A DNA stretch of 64,000 nucleotides from Tillus elongatus (Eukaryota; Arthropoda; Insecta; Coleoptera; Cleridae), in contig OZ023265.1 of assembly GCA_964006375.1 (NCBI GenBank), positions 172,812,443 to 172,876,442 on the forward strand, in the 5' to 3' direction. The notes below the pieces were generated by a model. That model did not search any database. It was not told the DNA's origin and saw only the letters and a list, made by a program, of their open reading frames with translations. Each line of letters starts with the position of its first letter. The stretch's first letter is position 1. The position numbers and the translations under genes are program-made. Below are positions 55,641 to 64,000 of this stretch, piece after piece.

Positions 55641-55740
55641 GGCTATACTCCAGACTGAGTTTATTTAGTAAAAGACCTACGCGTTTCGGCCTATATATCT
55701 GGCCATCTTCAGGGGCTTCGTTCTGTTTTTTATATAACAG
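55641..55740 (-). repeat. Penelope-type terminal fragment with ribozyme-like core
   Basis: The minus strand reads CTGAAGA (55712-55706), TGGCC, a 9-base loop, GGCC, then GAAAC (55687-55683) and GCGTAGG. This gives the CTGANGA / GAAA halves of a hammerhead core around a perfect 4-bp stem II. Upstream, GTTCCTGTT / AACAGAAC can pair. It abuts the truncated hAT transposase. Confidence 0.55.
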
Positions 55741-55899
55741 GAACTAACCTTTACAAGAAATCTATCATAGTGGCTATTTTCATCGACTGTCGCTATTGTT
55801 TCCTTGCACTATATGGGTGAAGGTAGAATTAGAAGCATTAAAACCTCAAATCACAGCAATGGACAAACGGACAAACAATGTCCATTGATTAATTAATCT
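55741..55899. other. Unassigned short interval
   Basis: A small hairpin ATGGACAAAC / TTTGTCCAT-like at about 55858-55885; otherwise nothing recognised. Confidence 0.35.
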
Positions 55900-57258
55900 G
55901 CTAGAAATAGTGCAAATAAACCAACGTTGTGAATTTTAAGTAATTTGGTACACAATATTTAGAGTTTTATCCAAATTAAAAATAAAATTACAAAGACATG
56001 CATTGAAACGACTTAGTGGTTAAAGTCCAATGCATGACAGACAGAGTAGCTTACGCCTAGATTGATTCATACAACAGGTATAAACCATACATCAACGGAC
56101 ACCAAACTAAATATATACCGGGCATAAAACATAATACCCGAACCCACAATCGTGAAATCTCGACCGAAATTAAGAAAAATGACAGACGACATAGAATTAA
56201 AAATTTGCCAAGTAATTGTTATTTACTGGGGGATTCAATCAATTATTAAAAGACACTATATTTGTAGCTTTATGATCGGCCTCAAATAAAGTTTTAGCGC
56301 AGCATAGATATATTATGCTGTCGTATAATATACTAGAAATGTAAACAAAATCAAGCCAAGTCTTTATAAAAATGATTCTAAAATAATTTCTTTTATCTTT
56401 AAACTTAAACATGAGACGTCATATAAGACCGAAACAGTCGTGTGATGTGTTTTAATGGTAATTCTATTAATTCTGTAATTAATTACGTATACTTTGAATA
56501 TAATATGCCGGGCATGAAGCTGATCTAAGGTATCACGCAAATCAAACGTTAGTTGAAGTATACTTAGATGGCGCCGGGGACAGCGTCGTTGCCTCCTAAG
56601 TAGAAGGCTACGCGATCGAATCCTGCTTGATGAATGTATGTTTTCAATGTTTTATTTTGACATTTGAAGAAAAAGTAGTGCACATATTTTATACGTTTTG
56701 AATAAAATCTCATATGTGTTTAAAACGCCTAAATAAGTTTGTCACCTTTGAGTCCGGAATTATAATTTTGTTATTGTTGATATTGGAAAAACCGGTTTCA
56801 TTGGGTTGACTAAAACGAAATCATACTGGCGACTAATAAGGAAAAATAACTGCTACGTTTATAATCTGGCAGATACTTTACTTTTCTAAATATGAATTAA
56901 GTTTCCTTCTGGAAATCTTTTGTATAACTTTAATGAAATTTGAAATACAAATTTCTTTTAAAGAGGCTTACACTATCTACAGATATAGCAACATATAATT
57001 CTTTAGCTTCATAGAAAATTGAGTTTTGGGCGTTTTTCACAAGAGAAGCTAGAACGCAAGATTTTTTTTTTGATAATAGAGAGGTATCGATGGTAACACT
57101 TTCGAAACAATTCTTCAAATAAGCGCGTACTAGCACCTCTAAGATCGATCTTCAAGGTCTGTGTAAGTTTAAAGTATTAACTTTACTAATATGCCGTATA
57201 ATAATAGTGTACAATTCTTATGAAAGTTCGCTATTATAACGCACTTGCTGCGTCCCGA
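55900..57258 (-). mobile_element. Family A, long form, copy 3 (reverse, 3'-truncated)
   Basis: The inverted 5' end CGCACTTGCTGCGTCCCGA ends at 57258. The body matches 32526-33870 in reverse, including the tRNA-like segment. The (TA)n core and 3' hairpin are missing; homology stops at CTAGAAATAG (55901). Confidence 0.8.
56563..56632 (+). repeat. Degenerate tRNA-like segment in long family A copy 3
   Basis: Plus strand GATGGCGCCGGGGACAGCGT (diverged box A), then GAAGGCTACGCGATCGAATCC (read as box B GATCGAATCC). It occupies the equivalent position of 33149-33223 in the opposite orientation of the element. Confidence 0.45.
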
Positions 57259-57830
57259 AACTTTTTGTTGTCTCATTGACCCGTGTTAGATGCATTTTGT
57301 TCTTCAGCCACGCGCTAGATGGAGATGCAGATCGCCACATCGACACAGTAGCCCTTTTGTCCCCCTCCCCGATACAATAATTAGAGTCGATATGTATAAT
57401 GCCCCAAATTTGAGAAGGTGGTTTTGTGTCCATATTTAATCCTACGTCATTTCTTAGCCGGTGCTAAACACTGCAGCTACTGTTAAAATTGAAAATCTTT
57501 CAGAAACGTTTGATTTTAGAGTCATTCAACAAGTATACCTTTCTTGTTAAGGATATGCAAGAATCTGCTATTTTCTAATCTAAAGTTTCGTAGCCATACT
57601 AGTAAAATTTGGTGAATATTTTAACTTGAAAGGTATCGCAAGCAGTGTCTTCTATCTACCAAAGTCAAATTCCGTATGAATTATTTTTTAATCACTATGT
57701 ACCAATTTTCAAGGCGATGTGCCAAATACTTTTCTGTATATCAAGTAAAATCTAAATTAATTTTTTATATTTAACACTCAGCAACGCTTCTATTACAGCA
57801 AGTTTAGCTAGATTAGATTATATTAGATTT
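57259..57830. other. Unassigned interval
   Basis: AT-rich with a GC-richer patch (57290-57400). The 71-codon minus ORF (57218-57433) overlaps the family A end and is not supported. Confidence 0.4.
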
Positions 57831-58580
57831 TATTGTGAGTGGGCTATTCCAGTCCCTCCACCGCGACCTTAGGTCTATTGTGGCTCACGTCTAATTATTT
57901 AGATTTCACCCATCAATTCCAGCTCCCTGGGGAAGTCGATCTTTTCTTGAGGGTGAAAGTTTGTTTGGCAGGTGTACTGCCATCTGAGTAAAGTCGCTTG
58001 CCCGTTTCGAAGCTCAAAGAGAGATAACCTCTCTCCGAGTTCGTCTGGACAAGACATCCGTCAGTGTTTGCCTCGAGGCGGTTACATGAAGTCCCGCTCT
58101 CGAGCAGCATCTAATCTCCAGTTGTAATCCACCCCTAGAGATTTCAGCTCCCATCAGGCTCGTCCAAACCTGACACCTAACAGTGTTAAGACTCAAGGCA
58201 ACATCCCATCGAGTCCCGCTCCCGAGCATCACGGCCGTCCGTCCGTTTCGTAGCACACAGTATGGGCTCCAAATTCCGGGTGTTTACCACTCATCAGAGT
58301 TGTCCCCCCCCCCCCCCCCCCGGGTCGTCTACACACACGACACCCGCCAGCACTCAACCCAAGGCGGCATCCATCCGGAACCCCGCTCCCGAGTAGCAAC
58401 CATCCATTTCTAAGCCCAGAGCGGACGCCTCAAAATCCGGGTGTACATCACTCCCCAGAGATATCCGCCTCCCTCCAGGCCCACATGGACAAGACACCCG
58501 CCAGTGTTTAATTACAATTAGTCGCCTTTTACGACAGGCATGAGTTACCTTGGGCCTATTCTTTTAGTTAGTCCCCGGAC
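57831..58580. repeat. GC-richer dispersed repeat with degenerate tandem units
   Basis: Three to four related units carry GACA(A)GACACCCGCCAGTGTT, GGCGGCATCCATCCGGAACC and CCCGCTCCCGAGCA at about 58050, 58165, 58335 and 58485. A C-run lies at 58303-58322. The right end has GTCGCCTTTTACGACAGGCA and CCCCGGACCCACAGGGG, a tail I have seen in dispersed arthropod repeats but cannot name. No coding frame is convincing. GC content is well above the surroundings. Confidence 0.55.
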
Positions 58581-59860
58581 CCACAGGGGACAAAAAGTTT
58601 AGCTAAGTCGTAATGCTAAGAATTTACTGTTGCTCTGAATACCATTTCTTTTGGACCACTCTCTATAAAGGTATTCTTTAAATGCCGTTCTTCATATAAG
58701 CATTGGCGACTTCTCAGATAAACCAAGTACTAGTTACCCACAAAGTAAAGAATATAATAATCAGCTATATGTAGATAGTTTACCACTTGCTTTCTGAAGT
58801 AAATCGGCGGATATTCTAAGAAGATATTTTGAGGTCTGCGTTGAAAACTATCCGGGGCTTGAAGCTTGGCAATCAGTTATTACAACTGCTACGCAACCAC
58901 CGATCTGCACCCTGTATAAAATATGATTTTTTCCAGAAAGGTCTTGGATAAGATTTTTTTCTAGTTGATTCAACTGTATGTTTAGAACGAGTTTGTGTTC
59001 AGACGATTATTTTATGTGTGGGATCCGTATCACTTGACGCAAGCTTTCATACGTTTGGCTGGACTGGGGGGATGTGGAGTAGAGAGAAAATAGATGAACT
59101 GTTCACTAATACAACACAGTAATGTCAGTATTTGTGTTCGATTGGAAATGTGCATCACTAAGCATGAATAGATATTATCGGAGCATGGCTAAGAATGTGC
59201 TGACCTAGATAAACCACCTACACTTTTACTCTTCTAACAGTCTCACTTTTAGCTCTTCAACTTTATAAAACTTGTATATAAAGGTTGCCTGCTGGAGTAG
59301 CTTTTTATTGATATATTTTATTTCATTTTTTTTGTGGTAAAGTTTTTTATTGCCTGAATATTGTTAAGTGTAAGTAAAAATTAGTTTAACTATATTTTAA
59401 TTTATTAGATAGTTAAAATAGAGAGACCTGGAGACTTTTTATCTGGATTCACGATAGATTCTAATATTCTCTGGAATTTAGGGGAACAACAATCATTATG
59501 GTATTAGATGCTGTCTCTCAAATTCTTACTAAGGTCTAACTTACCTCGTCAAATTTTTTAATGGGCACTCATCATCATTATCATAGTCTAAAGGCGATGC
59601 CGCTTCGTCGTCGCAACCATTACCGTTTTTCGCCAGTAGCTCTTTTTATTTGATTCTAGCTTCCGCATTTCCTAAATTGTGCGAGGTTTTTTTAGAAGAT
59701 TTCCTCTTGGTCTATCTAATTTTTACAAGCATGTGGTCAGGTCAGGTCAGGGCATAAATCAGAATATGTCCAATAAATTTCACTTTCGTTTTATCAATTT
59801 CTTTCAGCAGATGCATGGGTTTGCCCAGCAGCTGAACAATTCCTTGAGAAAATGTTGTAA
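58581..59860. other. Unassigned interval
   Basis: About 1.3 kb with no ORF of note and no recognised repeat apart from a GGTCA tandem (59738-59752). Confidence 0.45.
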
Positions 59861-59861
59861 C

Positions 59862-60420
59862 TTAAACCCCTTCGGCCTCTATGCAAAAATATAAATCAGG
59901 TTCAAATCGATTTCTCACGTTATAAAGTATTTTTGGCGTTACCAGACAGCATACAGCAAAAATCCACTGGCACAAGTCTTGCAGATTCGTGGGCTCCGTT
60001 GCATATTTTTTACCTTTTAGATGTTCCCATAAATAGCTTAATGGCGCCAAGGCAGGTGACTTCGGGGGCCATTCAATTTGGCCACGCGTTCCTATCCATC
60101 TGTCTGCAAATCTTTCATCAATATACTGCCGCATTGCATTGGCGTAATGTGGAGGAGTATCGTCTTGTTGGAATGTCAAGGAGCTTTTATCATAAATCTA
60201 GTCATTTTCTATGATATCTGTCGGCATGGAAACAATGTTGTCTTGCAGTAATTATAAATAAATTTCGGCGGTTGAGTTTTCCAGCGAAAAGAAATAACCA
60301 AGAATACGGTTATCGAAAATCTCCACCCGGAATTAGTTTTTGTGAGTGCTGCGTCTGTACTTCGCGAATTATTCTTTGACTGAAATCTGACCAGTAGCGC
60401 CAGTTATCGTGAATTATACT
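59862..60420 (-). pseudogene. Tc1/mariner-type transposase remnant
   Basis: 60179-59862 on the minus strand gives LTFQQDDTPPHYANAMRQYI, the second catalytic aspartate in QQDxxPPHYA, then DRWIGTRGQIEWPPKSPALA. The third catalytic region reads SPALAPLSYLWEHLK instead of SPDLTPLDFFLWGHLK, so the third acidic residue is lost. The end reads FCIEAEGV and lacks the usual GGHFEHL. Upstream, 60320-60200 contains VEIFDNRILGYFFSLENSTA with stops, matching the block before the second D. It is a different lineage from 38818 and 19568. Confidence 0.8.
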
Positions 60421-60600
60421 ACCATTAGGGAACAAGAAGAATTTAACAGACAAGCAGATATTATACAAAAAACTCTGGTTATCTATAGTTCGTTGCGTTA
60501 TTTGGGTTACTGATTCACAAAATTGTAGACGGAGATCAAAATTTTCATTGTTTATTATTGTAGCAGCTTAATTTTGTAAGGAAGGAAATAATTTTAAAAG
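60421..60600. other. Unassigned short interval
   Basis: Nothing recognised. Confidence 0.35.
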
Positions 60601-61485
60601 TCTTTTTATACTTTTACGATTTATGCCTGACAATTCCAGTGCTTAAGGTGGTATCCGTCGTGACGTGTCCTAAAACTGCTACTTCTAATGATCCTTGCAG
60701 ACCGTGTTGTGATGGATTTTTATTTGCAATCCAACTAATATTTATAAGTTTTTGTACTATCAACGACCACATCAACATAGTTAATTGACTCTGATATATA
60801 ATCTTTCTCTGTATCTCCAATGTTAAGTTTTGTGAAATCAGGCTGAGTGATAACACAGGATGTAAAGAATAGAAATTTGGTCGTATAAAACCATTTTCTG
60901 ATGATACTAAAATTCGCCTCCGCTTTTAACTTTAGGGAGCTCTATGTTTCAGATTCGTAACAGACCATTAGCAAAATTTATCCATCAGATGAGGTCGCAA
61001 GAACATCATTAGTATAAATGATAAATAGTATGGATCCTAAGACAGTGCCTTGTAGGACACCAAAATACATAGTTTTATCCGTGCTTACCGCGTTATCAAT
61101 TTTATAATACTTGACTCTGATATATAATCTTTCTGATATATAATCTTTCTCTGTATCTCCAATGTTAAGTTTTGTGAAATCAGGCTGAGTGATAACACAG
61201 GATGTAAACAATAGAAATTTGGTCTTATAAAACCATTTTCTGATGATACTAAAATTCGCCTCCGCTTTTAACTTTAGGGAGCTCTATGTTTCAGATTCGT
61301 AACAGACCATTAGCAAAACTTATCCTTTAGATGAGGTCGCAAGAACATCATTAGTATAAATGATAAATAGTATGGATCCTAAGACAGTGCCTTGTAGGAC
61401 ACCAAAATACATAGTTTTATTCGTGCTTAACGCGTTATCAATTTTATAATACTGTTGTCTATTTGTAAGGTAACTTTTCACCAAT
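60601..61485 (-). pseudogene. LINE reverse transcriptase fragment, tandemly duplicated
   Basis: The minus strand gives SYLTNRQQYYKIDNALSTNK, then FGVLQGTVLGSILFIIYTND, i.e. the region up to RT motif B (VPQGSVLGPLLF...YINDL). The catalytic YADD is not visible. The segment 61452-61112 is repeated at 61110-60783 with few changes (YKIDNAVSTDKT versus YKIDNALSTNKT), a direct tandem duplication of ~340 bp that also copies TTAAGTTTTGTGAAATCAGG. Clade is uncertain (Jockey/CR1-like). Confidence 0.7.
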
Positions 61486-61489
61486 GGGC

Positions 61490-62060
61490 ATTGCCTCTAA
61501 AACGTAGTGCTAACCGGCGCGAAGTGCCGGATTGACGTCATGGTGACGCCGCTGGACGGAGAGCCAATAGGGGACAAACCTGAGATGACGTAATCTAAGC
61601 TGGCGTCCAAGATGACCGACCGGAAGTGAAAAACGCGGGAAATTTTAAATTTTAAATGACAGGTGGCACCACTTGTCAAAATAAGAGGACCAGCCATTTT
61701 GACTGTTGGTAATGTGACGTACGCAAAGATAGCGGTTTGTGCATGCGCAAACCAGCTTTTTTTATGTTTTTAAGGTGGTGCCTACGCCTTTGGCGTCATG
61801 TTTCTCGTCGTGATGAGTGGAATTCAAATATGACATTTGCGCATGCGCAAACACAGCTTTGTTAATAGTAGATCTAGAGGTATAGTGTTTGGTATCATGG
61901 TAATCGTCTCGATGAGCGGAATTCAAATATGACATTTGCGCATGCGCAAACCCAACTTTGTTAATAGTAGACGTAGAGGTATAGTGTTTGGTATCATGTT
62001 AATCGTCTTGATGAGTAGAATTCAAATATGACAGTTTACGCATGCGCAGACCACATTTTT
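61490..62060. promoter_or_regulatory. Promoter-like, CpG-richer segment with four NRF-1-type sites in tandem repeats
   Basis: It contains TTGACGTCAT (CRE/ATF palindrome, 61532), CCAAT (61564), GATGACGTAAT (61584), ACCGGAAGTG (ETS/GABP type, 61619) and AGCCATTTTGAC (YY1-like, 61692). Then come TGCGCATGCGCA-type palindromes at about 61740, 61838, 61937 and 62037. The last four lie in ~99-bp tandem units sharing GAATTCAAATATGACATTTG and TATAGTGTTTGGTATCATG. This is the motif set of animal housekeeping promoters, but a mobile element with promoter-like content is equally possible. Confidence 0.45.
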
Positions 62061-62438
62061 TAGTTTTTTAAGTTAACTTCCACGTGTTTGGTGTTATGTT
62101 AATCGTCTTGATGAGTAGAAGCCAAATTTGACATTATGGTGCCTGTCTTGATGAAATAGAAGTAAACAAACACCGAATATTTGCGGTTTTGCAAGCCTGA
62201 GCACGCTCGGAATAGAAAATGCTGGTAAACTCTACATAATATAAAAAAAGGCCGACCGATTTATCGAATGTGTGCTTATATCCCATAAGAAATTATGTAA
62301 AAAAGACAAATATAAGCAAAATAACATGTAACTTAATGTATTTTAGGTACACATGTTAAAGAGCCATGCAATTACCGTGCTTTTTGAAACGTATAAATGA
62401 CCAGCACATTTCATCATAATTACATTTGAAACATTATT

Positions 62439-62621
62439 ATGGAGAGAATCATAAGTGATCGCAATAGATTTTTACAGTTTGCACAGAAGCCAAGCAGAAA
62501 AATACAACCCACGAGAGTACATGAAGAGGAGGGAAGAGTGCAGCGAAACCTATTTAACAACAAACCATGCAGCAATAAGGTCAGTTCAAATCTAAATGTT
62601 GAAGATACTCGGTGTACGTAA
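62439..62621 (+). CDS. Short ORF, possible first exon of a host gene (uncertain)
   Basis: 60 codons from ATG at 62439: MERIISDRNRFLQFAQKPSR, then KIQPTRVHEEEGRVQRNLF. Basic and hydrophilic; no family recognised. AAG|GTCAGT at 62577-62585 could be a splice donor after 47 codons in phase 0. It lies ~400 bp downstream of the promoter-like segment, which is its main support. A second open stretch (62647-62811, DESNDSGVTHPEHKRKRYDI, then DENDGPEIIRSATNDVCEDC) is in another frame and no good acceptor joins them. It could be a chance ORF or a piece of an element. Confidence 0.25.
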   Translation: MERIISDRNRFLQFAQKPSRKIQPTRVHEEEGRVQRNLFNNKPCSNKVSSNLNVEDTRCT

Positions 62622-64000
62622 TTATAATTGTATCAACATGATGTAAGATGAGAGTAATGATTCTGGAGTCACACATCCAGAACATAAGAGAAAACGATAT
62701 GATATAGATGAAAATGATGGTCCTGAGATCATCAGATCTGCTACTAACGATGTTTGTGAAGATTGTTATTGGGGTCAAATTATAATTGACATTTTGCTAT
62801 TATTTCCATAGCAACCTTAAATAACTTTCAAACTATATGCACAGAACACCCCCTATAGAAGGGAAACGCCAATGCTGACGTTTTGAACAATATTGCAGCG
62901 CCTCTGGCGGATGCAATGAATTTTAGTCACACGCGGGAAATTTGATTTGATTTTCATTTAGCAAATCCAAATAAATTCTATTTAATTTTATACCACTGCC
63001 AGTAAAGAGGTTAAATAAGTCAAATAATTTTTTTATGATTTTTATAGTGAAAGCAAAACAAGTTATGTTTGAATAACACACATACGCCTGTTTTAAGCTT
63101 TGCAATCATAGGAAAAATTAATTGGCAATTTGAACCTTCTAACATTTGCAGCTTCAGTTTTTACTATCGATATGATTAATGGAAAATCAAACAAGATAAA
63201 TTACATTTGTGTTTTATTAGAACAGTATTAGTATTACATTTATTTAAAAACCTAGAACAGTATTCCTATTACATTTATTTAAAAACCATTTTAATTCTAA
63301 AAGTAAGATGAAGTACATATTGCCATTCCTTAACGATAGGTAGGTATATTACATCAGTCTGGTGCTTGTACAATATTACATTTGTCCTTACATAATAATG
63401 TCAAGTATGTGTTATAATAATTTAAAAAAAAATGAAACCAGTATAAGTACACTTTGCAGAACTCAATTCTCAGCAACATATTTTAACTCAGTATCGTGTT
63501 TTGCCATTTTACGAAATGAAAGACCTACCTGAAGTGTTTTGCCATATTCCAGCTGGAATTGACCTTCCTGACCTGCAATCACATCAGTTTGTCTAAAGCT
63601 TATGAAGGAAAAATATGCTTATATGACCACAATGTATGGCAAGGTTGGTTTTTCCTTCTTTTAGGGTACATATAAATGAGGTCATATTGTCATTTATTAG
63701 AAAAACATTTGTGCAGCCTTTAATTTCCTTCTTTATTTTAAATGACACTTGGTAATATTCATCTAGCAACAGTGTACACTATCAGGCTTTCTGGTCGCCT
63801 TCCGAATCCACCCGATCCATTGTTTACTTCTGAGATGTATAAATAGAAATAGAAATTTTATTTACACTTTCAAATACATGAATACTTACTCAAAGAAAGA
63901 TGTAATATGGGAACAGTAGTGCTTTTCAGGCCTTTTCTCATTTCAGGTACTTTATCGTCATCAACGGAATGACGATCACAAACATAAAATCTATCGTAAA
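62622..64000. other. Unassigned AT-rich interval
   Basis: A ~36-bp direct repeat (TAGAACAGTATTAGTATTAC at 63218 and TAGAACAGTATTCCTATTAC at 63253, each followed by ATTTATTTAAAAACC) is the only structure noticed. No coding or RNA gene recognised. Confidence 0.4.

Noticed and set aside
58014..58413. ORFs in the GC-richer repeat on both strands
   Set aside because: The region is made of degenerate tandem units and a C-run; long frames arise from low stop frequency in GC-rich DNA.

Overview
This is animal nuclear DNA, most likely from an arthropod and probably an insect. It is AT-rich and loaded with long (TA)n tracts. The recognisable proteins are LOA/I-like and Jockey-like LINEs, Penelope-like elements, a Ty3/gypsy remnant, and pogo, hAT and Tc1/mariner-type transposases in forms typical of insect genomes. 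I found no confident host gene, functional tRNA or rRNA. Most of the window is transposable elements inserted into each other.

The dominant component is a dispersed family that I call family A; I cannot match it to a named family. The 5' end is about GTCTGGACGCAGCAAGTGCG. The body carries a (TA)n core flanked by two conserved blocks. The 3' end is an imperfect hairpin of the type TTAGTGAATTTT / AAAATTCAC. Insertion sites are A-runs, and several copies are flanked by a duplicated TAAAA(A). About 20 full or partial copies are present. They come in a standard form, a short form with two inverted 5' ends, and a long form that also holds a degenerate tRNA-like segment.

Layout. 1-0.86 kb: end of a long family A copy. 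1.4-3.5 kb: deleted Ty3/gypsy element with 3' LTR. 3.6-4.2 kb: fold-back elements (family C). 4.5-5.8 kb: family A copies. 6.7-11.0 kb: a family A copy carrying a LOA/I-like LINE (14-bp target duplication) and a Jockey-like LINE. 12.0-12.4 and 12.9-15.1 kb: two more Jockey-type remnants. 15.9-18.1 kb: one family A copy inside another, with a hAT-like miniature element in it. 19.6-20.6 kb: mariner-like and pogo-like transposase remnants abutting on opposite strands. 21.1-21.7 kb: stacked fold-back repeats (family D). 24.8-25.6 kb: Penelope-like element 1. 28.9-31.0 kb: second LOA/I-like LINE, degenerate. 32.5-34.4 kb: long family A copy.

36.6-49 kb is the most striking part. A second Penelope-like element is split in frame by a 10.5-kb insertion whose outer ends are those of one family A element. 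Inside are two palindromic, Tc1/mariner-like elements (37.6-40.8 and 42.7-47.2 kb), each lying in (TA)n. Their arms are arrays of a ~295-bp monomer that carries the element's own terminal sequence. The second has 1,874-bp arms around a 777-bp spacer. An ~800-bp tetranucleotide tract lies between them.

49-64 kb: more family A copies, a hAT transposase remnant (54.5-55.6 kb), the third long family A copy (reverse), a GC-richer tandem repeat (57.8-58.6 kb), another mariner-like remnant, a tandemly duplicated LINE RT fragment, and a promoter-like segment (61.5-62.1 kb) with four ~100-bp repeats each carrying an NRF-1-type palindrome. A short ORF at 62.4 kb is the only candidate for host coding sequence, and it is weak.
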